Shown here in pieces: positions 34,573 to 44,182 of a stretch of 64,000 nucleotides of DNA (position 1 is its first letter; every line of letters starts with the position of its first letter). The DNA comes from Streptomyces hundungensis (GTDB lineage Bacteria; Actinomycetota; Actinomycetes; Streptomycetales; Streptomycetaceae): NCBI RefSeq assembly GCF_003627815.1, contig NZ_CP032698.1, forward strand, positions 6,076,001 to 6,140,000, written 5' to 3'. The translations under genes and the position numbers were made by a program. The notes below the pieces were generated by a model. That model was not told the origin of the DNA, made no database searches, and was given only the letters and a program-made list of their open reading frames with translations.

Positions 34573-35891
34573 GGTCGGGCCTTCATGTCGGGTCGGGTCG
34601 ACTTCTCGGGTCGGGTCGACTTCTCGGATCGGGCCTTCGTCTCGGGGGCCGAGGGACGGAGCAGGAACGCGCCCACCGCGCATCCGGCGAGGACGGCCGT
34701 CGCCGTGCCGAGGGCCGTGCGGTCGCCCCACGCGGTCCAGGCCGCGCCGAACGCGATCGAGCAGAAGAACCGGGCGAGCGCCTGGCCGGTCTGGATCAAC
34801 GCGAGCCCGGAGGAGCGGAGTTCGACCGGGACGTGACCGGCGGCCGCCGCCATCAGGACGCCGTCGGTCGCCGCGTAGAACCCGCCGTGCAGGGCCAGCG
34901 TGAGGAAGGGCAGGGCCGGGCTCTGCCAGCCGGTCAGGAGCAACACGTACGCCAGCAGCAGGGCCATGTGCCCGCCGAGGAAGACGCGCCGGCGCCCCAG
35001 CCGGTCGGCGAGCCGGCCCAGGGGTACGGCGAGCAGCAGGAAGGCGGCGGCCGTGCCGAGGGGGAGCAGTGCGAACCAGCGGTCGGGGACGCCGAGCCGG
35101 TGCTGGAGCAGGAGGTAGACGAAGGAGTCGCTGACCGTGGCGAGCCCCAACAGCAATGCAGCGAGCGTCAGTTGACGTATCGGCCGGATGCGCAGAAGAG
35201 CCAGGGCCGCCTTGAGGGAGGCGCGCGGAGCGTCCTGGGGGAGCGCGGTCGCGGGGGTCCGGGAGGGGACGAACAGGAGCAGGACCAGGACGCCGACGGC
35301 GGCCACGCAGAAGCTGACCGTGAACACCGCGTCGTAACCGTCCGCCGCCTGACGCAGGATCAGGAAGGCGGTGAGCGGGCCGAGCAGTGCGCCCGCCGTG
35401 TCCATCGCCCGGTGCACGCCGAAGGCCCGCCCGCGTGACCGGGGATCGGAGGCGAGGGAGATCAGGGCGTCGCGCGGGGCGGTGCGCAGCCCCTTGCCGG
35501 TGCGGTCGGCGGCGAGCACGGCGCCGATCAGCGGAAGCGAACTCGCCACCAACAGAAGGGGTTTGCACAGTGCGGAGAGGCCGTAGCCGAGCACGGCGAC
35601 CGTTTTGTGGCGGCCGCCCCGGTCGGCGAGATGGCCGCCGACGAGGCGGACGAGCGCGCTGAAGCCGTTGTACACGCCGTCGAGCAGACCGAAGCCGAGC
35701 GGGGACAGGCCGAGGCCCGTCACCAGGTACAGCGGCAGGACGGCGGTGACCATCTCCGAGGAGACGTCCGTGATGAGGCTGACGGTGCCCAGCGCGAACA
35801 CGGTGGGGGCGATGGCCGAGCGCCGCCCGGCACCGGGCCGGGCGGCGTCCGCGGGAGCGGCGGGGGTGCCGCGACTGTCCGCTACGTACAC
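34569..35891 (-). CDS. MFS transporter (12 TM)
   Basis: 440 residues with 12 hydrophobic segments. Loop motifs GGHLADRGGRHKT after TM2 and LGRLADRLGRRRVFLGG after TM8 are standard for MFS. ADRTGKGLRTAPRDALIS resembles a group of predicted exporters of unknown substrate. The C-terminus has an 18-bp duplication giving two EKSTRP repeats. The GTG start at 35891 lies one base after the phosphoesterase stop, and its stop overlaps the TolB-like start, so the three genes are one translational unit. Confidence 0.87.
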   Translation of the reverse strand: MYVADSRGTPAAPADAARPGAGRRSAIAPTVFALGTVSLITDVSSEMVTAVLPLYLVTGLGLSPLGFGLLDGVYNGFSALVRLVGGHLADRGGRHKTVAVLGYGLSALCKPLLLVASSLPLIGAVLAADRTGKGLRTAPRDALISLASDPRSRGRAFGVHRAMDTAGALLGPLTAFLILRQAADGYDAVFTVSFCVAAVGVLVLLLFVPSRTPATALPQDAPRASLKAALALLRIRPIRQLTLAALLLGLATVSDSFVYLLLQHRLGVPDRWFALLPLGTAAAFLLLAVPLGRLADRLGRRRVFLGGHMALLLAYVLLLTGWQSPALPFLTLALHGGFYAATDGVLMAAAAGHVPVELRSSGLALIQTGQALARFFCSIAFGAAWTAWGDRTALGTATAVLAGCAVGAFLLRPSAPETKARSEKSTRPEKSTRPDMKARP

Positions 35892-35892
35892 G

Positions 35893-36780
35893 TCAGTTGG
35901 CCCAGATCCCCGTGATGTCGCTGGAGTTGGCGGCCTGCCCGGCGTGCGCGGTGCCGTACATGTCCTCGAGGGTGCGCAGCAGGTTGTAGTGGTTGTACGT
36001 CGCCGGGGACGAGGAGCCCGGCGTCACCTGCTGGCCGTACAGGACGGTGGGGATCTTGTTGCCGGAGAGCCTGTTGTCCTCGTCGAAGGTGACGACGAGC
36101 AGGCTGTTGTGGGTCTTGGCCCAGGTCGCGTACGCGCCCAGGTTGTTCTTCAGCCAGGTGTCGCCGGTGGACACCGAGCAGTCGTGCATGTCGCTGCACA
36201 GGTTCGGCGTGACGAACGAGACCTGCGGCAGCTTGCTGTAGTCGCTGGGGAACTGGGCGAAGGTGTACGCCGACGAGGTGGGCACGTTCGAGAAGCCGAA
36301 CCACGGGTTGTGCTTCTGCGCGTACTTGCCGCTGGTGCAGGTGGTGGAGCCCTGGCTGGGCAGCGTCTCGTTGTAGCTCGCCCACGTCTTGCCCGCCGCG
36401 ATCAGCTCGGAGGCGAGGTTGGGCGCGGAGGAGAAGCCGGGGGTCACACAGCTGTCGTCGGTGACGCCCTGCGTCGAGCCGGAGAACAGCGCGTAGTAGT
36501 TCGGCTGGCTGGGGTGGGTCTCGGCGTACGAGGCCGGGAGGCTGGCGCCGCCCGACTTCAGCGAGTTGATGTACGGGGCGCTGGAACTGCCGATGACCTG
36601 GTTGTAGGCGTGGTTCTCGAAGACCACGACCACGACGTGGTCGGGGGTGGGCACGGTCGTGGTGGCCTGGGCGGCGGACGCCTGGCCGAGGCCGGCCCAC
36701 AGGCCCGCGGACGCGGCCGCGAGGCCTAGGGCGGACAGCAGGGCGGTGCGGGTGCGGCGCGGTCTGGGCTCGCCGAACAC
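35893..36780 (-). CDS. Secreted phosphoesterase (acid phosphatase-like)
   Basis: 295 residues. A twin-Arg-rich but non-Tat N-terminus (RPRRTRTALLSALGLAAASAG) and cleavage near AQA indicate secretion. The mature enzyme has VVVVVFENHAYNQVIG (metal site), SQPNYYALFSG (nucleophile region), and VVTFDEDNRLSGNKIPTV, where the Asp/Glu bind metal, matching the alkaline-phosphatase-superfamily phosphoesterases (AcpA/phosphatidylinositol-3-phosphatase group). First gene of the MFS/TolB-like operon. Probably frees phosphate outside the cell; the true substrate is unknown. Confidence 0.85.
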   Translation of the reverse strand: MFGEPRPRRTRTALLSALGLAAASAGLWAGLGQASAAQATTTVPTPDHVVVVVFENHAYNQVIGSSSAPYINSLKSGGASLPASYAETHPSQPNYYALFSGSTQGVTDDSCVTPGFSSAPNLASELIAAGKTWASYNETLPSQGSTTCTSGKYAQKHNPWFGFSNVPTSSAYTFAQFPSDYSKLPQVSFVTPNLCSDMHDCSVSTGDTWLKNNLGAYATWAKTHNSLLVVTFDEDNRLSGNKIPTVLYGQQVTPGSSSPATYNHYNLLRTLEDMYGTAHAGQAANSSDITGIWAN

Positions 36781-36931
36781 GGCTACCTCCGGGGTGGGGG
36801 ACGGAATGCCCAGAGAGTAGGGGTGTTCATGTCAACCGGGAAGGTGGAAGTGGGTGAAGACCCGGGGAACGTCCCGTGCCCTCGGCGGTGGCGGCTGCGG
36901 GATCCGCCCACCGTCCCCTACGTTGGGGTGA

Positions 36932-38032
36932 ATGACCAGCGCCACCCACCCTCCCGGTCCCGGCAGCCCCCGAACCCTTGATCGCAGCCCGTTCTTCGAC
37001 AACGCCAAGTTCCTGCTGATCGTCCTGGTGGCGCTCGGCCACAGCTGGGAGCAGGTGATCACGCCGCAGACGCCGGTTCTCAGAGCCATGCACAACCTGG
37101 TCTACGGCTTCCACATGCCGGCCTTCATCCTGCTCTGCGGCTACTTCTCCCGCAGCTTCACCGGCCGGCCCGACCAGATCCGCCGGCTGCTCACCGGGGT
37201 GCTGCTGCCGTACCTGATCTTCGAGACCATCTACAGTTTCGTGTACCACTGGTGCCGCGGCTCGGACCTGGAGATCACCCCGGTCGCGCCCACCTATCTG
37301 TGCTGGTTCCTGCTCGCCCTGTTCGTGTGGCGGCTCACCACCCCGATCTGGAACGCGCTGCGCTACGCGGTGCCCATCTCGCTCGTCATCTCCCTGGCCG
37401 CGGGCACGACCCGGATCACCGGCGACATGGCGATGCCCCGGGTCCTGATGTTCCTGCCGTTCTTCGTCCTGGGCCTGCGGCTGCGTCCCGAGCACTTCGC
37501 CAGACTGCGCACCCGCACGGCCCGCTGCGCGGCCGTACCCGTCTTCGCCGGCGCCTTCGCGCTCGCCTGCCGGCTCTCCCCGGACCCGAACGACGACTGG
37601 CTCTCCAGCGATGCCGACAACACGCTCCTGCACGTCTCGCTCGGGCAGTACCTGCTGCTCAGGGTGGCGCTGTTCGCCGTGTCCGTGCTGCTTGTGGCGT
37701 CGTTCCTGGCGCTGGTGCCGGGCAGCAGGACCTGGATCACCGCCCTGGGCGCGGTCACCCTCTACCCGTATCTGCTGCACGGGATCGTGCTCCGCGTCGC
37801 CGAGTACTACGGCGCCTTCCGGGTGCTACGGCAGGCGGGGCTGCCGGGAACGCTGGTGCTCAGCGCCGCCGCGGTCGCGGTGGTCGTGCTGCTCTCGACG
37901 CCACCGGTGCGGGCGGCGCTGCGGCCCCTGGTGGAGCCGCGCCTTCCCCGGTGGCTGGTCCCTCCGGTGGAGGTGGCCGCGCCCGCGCCCGTACCGGCCG
38001 CCGCCGAGCGCGAGAAGTCGCTCGCGCGCTGA
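36932..38032 (+). CDS. Membrane acyltransferase (acyltransferase-3 family)
   Basis: 366 residues with about ten hydrophobic segments. The family signature lies at the start: DNAKFLLIVLVALGHSWEQ (catalytic His), then YGFHMPAFILLCGYFSR. The layout matches the acyltransferase-3/NolL-like group, which acylates sugars or other exported molecules. GGGG lies just upstream of the ATG at 36932. It is divergent from the secreted phosphoesterase. Confidence 0.87.
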   Translation: MTSATHPPGPGSPRTLDRSPFFDNAKFLLIVLVALGHSWEQVITPQTPVLRAMHNLVYGFHMPAFILLCGYFSRSFTGRPDQIRRLLTGVLLPYLIFETIYSFVYHWCRGSDLEITPVAPTYLCWFLLALFVWRLTTPIWNALRYAVPISLVISLAAGTTRITGDMAMPRVLMFLPFFVLGLRLRPEHFARLRTRTARCAAVPVFAGAFALACRLSPDPNDDWLSSDADNTLLHVSLGQYLLLRVALFAVSVLLVASFLALVPGSRTWITALGAVTLYPYLLHGIVLRVAEYYGAFRVLRQAGLPGTLVLSAAAVAVVVLLSTPPVRAALRPLVEPRLPRWLVPPVEVAAPAPVPAAAEREKSLAR

Positions 38033-38104
38033 GGGGGGGCCGGCCCCGGCGGGGTTCGGTCGCCGAGCGCCCGCGGCAGGTTCGCGGTGGCCGGTGCGCG
38101 ACCG

Positions 38105-40204
38105 TCAGTTCGCGGCGGCCCTCCAAGGAGCGGCCGGGCCGTTGCCGTTCGCGGTGTGGGTCCAGTACAGGCGGCCGTCCAGGCCGATCGCGGCGGCCAC
38201 CGCGCTGTCGCCGTTCTGTACCGCGGAGGGCGCGCCGGTGAACAGGATGCCGGTGTCCGCCTTCCAGGCCGGGGCCACCGCGTCCGGCTCCAGGGCGGCG
38301 AGCGCGCCGGAGGCGGTGCGGCCCGTGACGAGCGGGCCCGCCACGCCGACCATGCCGTAGCCGGAGGTGTCGCCGAGGTCGGCGGGGGCGGACGGCGTCA
38401 CGCCGTCGAACAGGACGCAGCGGACGTTGCCCGAGTCGGCCTGGCGGTAGTAGACGCGCACCCCGTCGCCGTCCGGGCGGGCGGACACGCCCGTCGTGTT
38501 CGGCGGGAGTCCGGTGGCCGTGGCACTCGTGGGCATCGGGGCGCCGGGCTCCGGCTGTGCCCAGGTCGACATCGTCCGCGGGGTGCTGGAGAAGACATGG
38601 ACGCGGCCCGCGCCGTCGGTGGCCGCCACCGGGTCGCCGATCAGGTCGGCGCCGCCGAGACCGGCCCACGGGGTCCAGCCGCCGTCCGGCGTTCCGCTCG
38701 TGCTGTACAGCCGGCGGTCGCCGCCGCGCAGGAACACGGTGAGCCGGCCCGAGCCGTCCACCGCGGCCGAAGGCGTGGACATGTCGAAGACACCGTCGCT
38801 GCCGCTCCGCACCGGCGCGCCGAGCGAACGCCAGGGGGCGAACCCGCCGGACGCCGTCTGCACGGTGGCCACCACCTCACGGCGGTAGTCGCCGAGGTCA
38901 GCGCCGAAGAGGGTACGGGTGCCGAACACCGCGAGCCGGCCGTCGGCCAGGCGCACGGAGCTCACCCCGGGATCCAGGCCCTCGCCGGGCAGCACCAGGG
39001 GCCTGCCCCAGCTGCCGTCGGCGCCGGGCGCCTTGTGCCAGGCGGCGAGCCGCTGGTTGAGCACGCCGAACGCCCACAGGCTGCCGTCCTTGGCGCTCTG
39101 GAGCCAGGACGTGGAGTTGGTGCGGCTGTAGCGGACCGACTCGGCCCAGTTGTTGCCGTGCGGATGGGGCGCGACCTTGCGGTCGCCGCAACCGGCCGCG
39201 CTGGCGCAGTAGTTGTCCTTCGCGTTCGTCCAGGCGTACGTCTTGACGATGTCGGCCTTGGCGTCGGTGGCCGGCTTGGCGAAGGTGTGCGGCAGGTGGC
39301 TGGTGTTGTAGCCGTAGTAGGTCTGGACGCTGAAGTCCGGGTGGCCCGGGGAGTCGGCGTACTCCTTGAGGGCGGCCTGGGCGAAGCGGGCGCTGAAGAT
39401 GTGGTCCTGGTGGTCGATGATCTTCTGCGGCTTGCCGTCCCGGCCCGGCGTCGGGTCGAGGGTGCGCACATGGGTCGGGCGGAACGTCTCCATCAGCCCC
39501 GCCAGCGTCTTGACGACCTGGTCCTTGGTGTAGCTGAAGGGGCGGGCCGGGGTGCCGAAGGCGAGCTGCGAGACGAGCGAGGCGGTCTGGCCGTTCCACA
39601 GGCCGCGCAGGCTGTGCGGCTGGTCGCCGAGGATCGTCTCGGACTCGCGCAGTTGCAGCCACACCAGACGGACGCCGGGGTGGCCCTCCAGGGTGTCCAC
39701 CTCGGCGGTGCCGCCGCCGGCGGTGGGCAGCGAGGCACGGGACCAAGTGCCCGACCGGTCGCCGGTCGCCATCTGCGCGTACGCCCCGCGTATGCCGTTC
39801 TGGCGGGCCTCGGCGTACGCGGCCCGGTCGGAGGGGGGCCTCGGGGCGCCCTTCTTCAGCGGCGGCGAGTTCACGCCGTCCGCCTCGCCCGCGGTGACGT
39901 ACACCGAGGTGATGGGGCGGCCCGAGCGCAGCGACTGGCCGGTGTCCGGGTTCATGAAGAACAGGTCGTCGTCCGGGTGGGCCATGATCTGCATGACCGA
40001 GCCGTCCAGCGGCCGCACCGGCCCCGAGGCCGCCATCGCGGGCGTGGCCACGGCGTTGCCCGCGCGGACGTCGGGGCCCTCGGTGTCGGACATGGCGAGT
40101 TCGGCGAAGACACCGCCCGAGACGAGGACGGCGGCGAGCGTGGCGCCGGCGACGGCGCCACGGCGGGAGAGCAGCGCGGAGCGCAGCGGCAGCCTGGACT
40201 TCAT
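38105..40204 (-). CDS. Secreted PIG-L deacetylase with C-terminal repeat domain
   Basis: 699 residues. A signal peptide or anchor (about 13-38) precedes a PIG-L/LmbE deacetylase domain (about 65-330) with MAHPDDDLFF (zinc site AHPDD), YVTAGEADG and HQDHI. The C-terminal half (about 370-695) is made of repeats such as SLWAFGVLNQRLAAWH and GRLTVFLRGGDRRLYST, resembling a five- to six-bladed tectonin/PLL-like lectin propeller. It may remove N-acetyl groups from an extracellular glycan bound by the propeller; the substrate is not known. Confidence 0.87.
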   Translation of the reverse strand: MKSRLPLRSALLSRRGAVAGATLAAVLVSGGVFAELAMSDTEGPDVRAGNAVATPAMAASGPVRPLDGSVMQIMAHPDDDLFFMNPDTGQSLRSGRPITSVYVTAGEADGVNSPPLKKGAPRPPSDRAAYAEARQNGIRGAYAQMATGDRSGTWSRASLPTAGGGTAEVDTLEGHPGVRLVWLQLRESETILGDQPHSLRGLWNGQTASLVSQLAFGTPARPFSYTKDQVVKTLAGLMETFRPTHVRTLDPTPGRDGKPQKIIDHQDHIFSARFAQAALKEYADSPGHPDFSVQTYYGYNTSHLPHTFAKPATDAKADIVKTYAWTNAKDNYCASAAGCGDRKVAPHPHGNNWAESVRYSRTNSTSWLQSAKDGSLWAFGVLNQRLAAWHKAPGADGSWGRPLVLPGEGLDPGVSSVRLADGRLAVFGTRTLFGADLGDYRREVVATVQTASGGFAPWRSLGAPVRSGSDGVFDMSTPSAAVDGSGRLTVFLRGGDRRLYSTSGTPDGGWTPWAGLGGADLIGDPVAATDGAGRVHVFSSTPRTMSTWAQPEPGAPMPTSATATGLPPNTTGVSARPDGDGVRVYYRQADSGNVRCVLFDGVTPSAPADLGDTSGYGMVGVAGPLVTGRTASGALAALEPDAVAPAWKADTGILFTGAPSAVQNGDSAVAAAIGLDGRLYWTHTANGNGPAAPWRAAAN

Positions 40205-40672
40205 GGGTGCGGTCTTTCGGTACGGGCGGCCTGGGCGGCCGGTCGGTGCGTGGGAGCACGTCCTCGCCGAGCCCGGTCGTGAGTGCTCGATCAGATGTGG
40301 TCAGAACCTGATCGGCTAGGAAGACGAAAGGTCCAAGAATGCGGTTCATTTGGGTGGCGGGGCAAATCATGTGGTCTTGATCACCCCGAATTGCCGCTAT
40401 ATCCGCACAAGTCCGGCGTACGGGTCGTGAACTGGCCCGTGGCGGCGGTCAGTTCAGGGGCAGGCTCTCGCTCTTCTCGCCGACGGTGAGGGTCTCGTCA
40501 CGGTGAGCCAGCGTACGGGGAGGGTCTCTTTCGGGTCGAAGGTCCCGGACCTCGCCAGGGCCCGGGGGCACCACTGGGGCTAGGCTCGGAATCCGGGTCT
40601 TGATCGGGTGGGCCGGCTGGGGGCGACCCCCGGCCCGGCGGGCGGGCGTACGTACGAGGTGGAGGCGGCCAG
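40205..40672. other. Intergenic region before glnE
   Basis: A 468-bp gap between the PIG-L gene (-) and glnE (+). The part at 40290-40430 is A/T-rich and probably carries the PIG-L promoter. GGAGG (40659-40663) seven bases before the ATG is the glnE ribosome binding site. A coding-looking scrap on the minus strand near 40454-40570 is discussed under rejected items. I see no complete gene. Confidence 0.5.
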
Positions 40673-43666
40673 ATGACGGTGCCGGGGCGCAGGAGCAGTA
40701 CCTTCACACGGCTGCTGCGGCATGGCTTCACCGACCCCTCGGCCGCCGAGCAGCTCCTGGAGACCCCCGAGCTCGGACCCGTACGGGACGACCCGGTGCT
40801 GCTCGACGCGCTCGGCGCCACCGCCGACCCCGATCTCGCCCTCCTCGGACTCGTCCGCGTCGTGGAAGCACAGGACGCCGACGAGCGCCGCACCCTCCTG
40901 GACACCCTGGCCACCGCGAAGCCGCTGCGGGACCGGCTGCTCGGGGTGCTCGGCGCCTCCGAGGCGCTCGGCGACCACCTGGCACGCCACCCGCACGACT
41001 GGCACGCCCTGGTCACCTACGAGGCGGCCGATCTGCACCCCGGGGTCGCCGAGTTCGAGCGGGGCCTGGCCGGGGCCACCGACCCCGTGGCCCTGCGCAT
41101 CGCCTACCGGCGCTGTCTGCTGGCCATAGCCGCCCGCGACGTGTGCGGAACCACCGACGTGGCCGAAGCCGCGGCGGAGCTCGCCGACCTCGCCACCGCC
41201 ACCCTGCGCGCCGCGCTCGCCATCGCCCGCGCCGAGGCCCCCGCCGACGCCTCCCAGTGCCGGCTCGCGGTGATCGCGATGGGCAAGTGCGGCGGCCACG
41301 AACTCAACTACGTCTCCGACGTCGACGTGATCTTCGTGGCCGAGCCCGCCGACGGCTTCGACGAGGGCAAGGCGATGCAGGCCGCGGGCCGGCTCGCCGC
41401 CCACCTCATGCGGATCTGCTCCGAGACCACCGTCGAGGGCGTGATCTGGCCCGTCGACGCCAACCTGCGCCCCGAGGGCCGCAACGGCCCCCTGGTGCGG
41501 ACGCTCTCCAGCCACCTCGCCTACTACCAGCGCTGGGCCAAGACCTGGGAGTTCCAGGCGCTGCTCAAGGCCCGGCCCGTCGCGGGCGACCCGGAGCTCG
41601 GCCGGGCCTACGTCGAAGCCGTCTCGCCCCTGGTGTGGCAGGCCGCCGACCGGGACAACTTCGTCGCCGACGTACAGAAGATGCGGCGCCGGGTCATCGA
41701 CAACATCCCCGCCGCCCAGGTGGAGCGCGAGCTGAAGCTCGGCCCCGGCGGCCTTCGCGACGTCGAATTCGCCGTCCAGCTCCTCCAGTTGGTGCACGGG
41801 CGCAGCGACGCCACCCTGCACAGCGGCACCACCCTGGACGCGCTCGCCGCGCTCGCCGCCGGCGGCTACGTGGGCCGGGCGGACGCCGCCCAACTGGACG
41901 CGGCGTACCGGTTCCTGCGGGCCATGGAACACCGCATCCAGCTCTACCGGCTGCGCCGCACGCACCTCGTGCCCGAGGACGAGGCCGATCTGCGCCGCCT
42001 CGGCCGCTCGCTCGGGCTGCGCACCGAGCCCGTCGTCAGCCTCACCAAGGAGTGGAAGCGGCACGCCTCGGTGGTGCGCCGGCTGCACGAGAAGCTGTTC
42101 TACCGGCCGCTCCTGGACGCCGTCGCCCAGCTCGCGCCCGGGGAGACCCGGCTCAGCCCCCGCGCGGCCGCCCACCGCCTCGAAGCGCTCGGCTACGCGG
42201 ATCCGGCGGCCGCCCTGCGCCACCTGGAGGCGCTGTCCTCGGGGGTGAGCCGCAAGGCCGCCATCCAGCGCACCCTGCTGCCCGTCCTGCTCGGCTGGTT
42301 CGCGGACTCCGCCGACCCGGACGCCGGGCTCCTCGGCTTCCGCAAGGTGTCCGACGCGCTCGGCAAGACCCCCTGGTACCTGCGGTTGCTGCGCGACGAG
42401 GGCGCCGCCGCCGAGAACCTCGCCCGGGTCCTCTCGGCCGGCCGGCTCGCCCCGGACCTGCTCCTGCGCGCCCCTGAGGCGGTGGCCATCCTGGGCGACC
42501 CGGACGGGCTCGTGCCGCGCGGCCGGGCCCATCTGGAGCAGGAGGTGCTTGCCGCGGTCGGCCGCGCGGAGAGCGCCGAGGGCGCGGTCGCCGCCGCCCG
42601 CGGGGTGCGCCGGCGCGAACTGTTCCGCACCACCGCGGGCGACCTCATCGGCTCCTACGGAACCGAGGACAGCCCCGCCGAGGAGGACCCCGGCGCCCTG
42701 GTGGACCGGGTCGGCAACGCGGTCACCGATCTCAACGCGGCCACCATCGCGGGCGCCCTGCGCGCGGCGGTGCGGGCCGAGTGGGGCGAGACGCTCCCCA
42801 CCCGCTTCACCGTCATCGGCATGGGCCGCTTCGGCGGCCACGAGCTGAGCTACGGCTCGGACGCGGACGTCCTGTTCGTGCACGAGCCCCGCGAGGGCGT
42901 CGACGAGCAGGAGGCCGCCCGGGCCGCGGGCCGCGTCGTCGCCGAGATGCGCCGGCTCCTCCAACTGCCCACCGCCGAGCCGCCGTTGCTGATCGACGCC
43001 GATCTGCGGCCGGAGGGCAAGTCGGGGCCGATGGCCCGCACGCTCGGGTCGTACGAGGCGTACTACCGGCGCTGGTCGCTGGTCTGGGAGAGCCAGGCGC
43101 TGCTGCGTGCCGAGGTGATGGCGGGGGACACGGAGCTCGGGGCCCGGTTCATCGAGCTGATCGATCCGCTGCGGTATCCGGTGGGCGGCCTGAACGACGA
43201 GGCGGTGCGCGAGATCCGCCGCCTCAAGGCGCGCATGGAGTCCGAGCGGATGCCGCGCGGCGCCGACCCCACGCTCCACACCAAGCTGGGCCGCGGCGGC
43301 CTCTCCGACGTCGAGTGGACCGTGCAGCTCCTCCAGATGCGGCACGGCTGGGAGCTGCCGGGGCTGCGTACGACGCGGACCAGGAGCGCGCTGGCCGCGG
43401 CGCACGCGGCCGGGCTCATCGACACCGAGGCCGCCTCGATACTGGACGAGGCGTGGGTGCTTGCTACGCGGGTGCGCAACGGGGTCATGCTGGTCCGGGG
43501 CCGGGCCGGGGACACGTTCCCCTCCGACGGGCGGGAGCTGGCGGCGGTCGGGCGTTACCTGGGGTACGAGCCGGGGCACGTCGGGGACATGCTGGAGGAC
43601 TATCGCCGCCTTACGCGCCGGGCGCGGGGCATCGTGGAAGAGCTCTTCTACGGCGCCCACCTGTAA
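40673..43666 (+). CDS. glnE: Bifunctional glutamine synthetase adenylyltransferase/deadenylase
   Basis: 997 residues, the usual length for actinobacterial GlnE. It has two nucleotidyltransferase domains: GMGKCGGHELNYVSDVDV near residue 202 (deadenylylation half) and GMGRFGGHELSYGSDADV near 716 (adenylylation half), each with the G-G-x-E-x-x-x-x-S-D-x-D pattern. Each is followed by its helical GlnD_UR/UTase domain (LKLGPGGLRDVEFAVQLLQ and TKLGRGGLSDVEWTVQLLQ). It switches GlnA activity in response to nitrogen state. GGAGG lies seven bases before the ATG. Confidence 0.96.
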   Translation: MTVPGRRSSTFTRLLRHGFTDPSAAEQLLETPELGPVRDDPVLLDALGATADPDLALLGLVRVVEAQDADERRTLLDTLATAKPLRDRLLGVLGASEALGDHLARHPHDWHALVTYEAADLHPGVAEFERGLAGATDPVALRIAYRRCLLAIAARDVCGTTDVAEAAAELADLATATLRAALAIARAEAPADASQCRLAVIAMGKCGGHELNYVSDVDVIFVAEPADGFDEGKAMQAAGRLAAHLMRICSETTVEGVIWPVDANLRPEGRNGPLVRTLSSHLAYYQRWAKTWEFQALLKARPVAGDPELGRAYVEAVSPLVWQAADRDNFVADVQKMRRRVIDNIPAAQVERELKLGPGGLRDVEFAVQLLQLVHGRSDATLHSGTTLDALAALAAGGYVGRADAAQLDAAYRFLRAMEHRIQLYRLRRTHLVPEDEADLRRLGRSLGLRTEPVVSLTKEWKRHASVVRRLHEKLFYRPLLDAVAQLAPGETRLSPRAAAHRLEALGYADPAAALRHLEALSSGVSRKAAIQRTLLPVLLGWFADSADPDAGLLGFRKVSDALGKTPWYLRLLRDEGAAAENLARVLSAGRLAPDLLLRAPEAVAILGDPDGLVPRGRAHLEQEVLAAVGRAESAEGAVAAARGVRRRELFRTTAGDLIGSYGTEDSPAEEDPGALVDRVGNAVTDLNAATIAGALRAAVRAEWGETLPTRFTVIGMGRFGGHELSYGSDADVLFVHEPREGVDEQEAARAAGRVVAEMRRLLQLPTAEPPLLIDADLRPEGKSGPMARTLGSYEAYYRRWSLVWESQALLRAEVMAGDTELGARFIELIDPLRYPVGGLNDEAVREIRRLKARMESERMPRGADPTLHTKLGRGGLSDVEWTVQLLQMRHGWELPGLRTTRTRSALAAAHAAGLIDTEAASILDEAWVLATRVRNGVMLVRGRAGDTFPSDGRELAAVGRYLGYEPGHVGDMLEDYRRLTRRARGIVEELFYGAHL

Positions 43667-43684
43667 CCCCCAACGCCGGCCCCC

Positions 43685-44088
43685 CTGGGGCTCCGCCCCA
43701 GACCCCGTTCGCGCCTGAACGGCGCTCGTCCTCAATCGCCGGACGGGCTGAAGATGCCCGCACGGGCCCGCACCGAGCGCCTCAGGGGCCCGGACAGGCT
43801 GAAGATGCCTGCACAGGCCAGCACCGAGCACTTAAGGGGCGCGGGGAACTGCGCGACCAGCCACGCACGGTCCGCGGCCGAAGGCCCTGGGGCTCCGCCC
43901 CAGACCCCGTTCGCGCCTGAACGGCGCTCGTCCTCAAACGCCGGACGGGCTGAAGATGCCCGCACGGGCCAGCACCGAGCGCCGCAGGGGCCCGGACGGG
44001 CTGAAGATGCCTGCACAGGCCAGCGCCGAGCACTTAAGGGGCGCGGGGAACTGCGCGACCAGCCACGCACGGTCCGCGGCCGAAGGAC
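43685..44088. repeat. 202-bp tandem duplication after glnE
   Basis: Two near-identical head-to-tail units of 202 bp (43685-43886 and 43887-44088), 18 bp after the glnE stop. Each starts with the CTGGGGC/GCCCCAG hairpin (22-bp element) and ends with the GGGGCGCGGGGAACTGCGCG element (43836 and 44038) also seen at 12.8-13.0 kb. Each unit contains GCCTGAACGGCGCTCGTCCT and two CGGRC(W)GGGCTGAAGATGCC-type boxes. No gene; the remaining 44089-44182 is Pro-rich shadow sequence. Confidence 0.82.
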
Positions 44089-44182
44089 CTGGGGCCAGCA
44101 CGGTTCGCCGCGGGCCCCCCGGGCCAGCACGGGTTCGCAGCCGGGCCCCCGGAGCCGGCACGGTTCCGGTAGGGGTCGGGGC

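Noticed and set aside
40454..40570. Coding-like minus-strand scrap (FDPKETLPVRWLTVT, then DETLTVGEKSESLPLN in another frame) before glnE
   Set aside because: It would need a frameshift, has no identifiable family or start, and is too short to call a pseudogene with confidence.
40580..43831. Long open frame antisense to glnE
   Set aside because: Mirror frame of a conserved gene; no recognisable domain and low-complexity Gly/Gln/Arg content.
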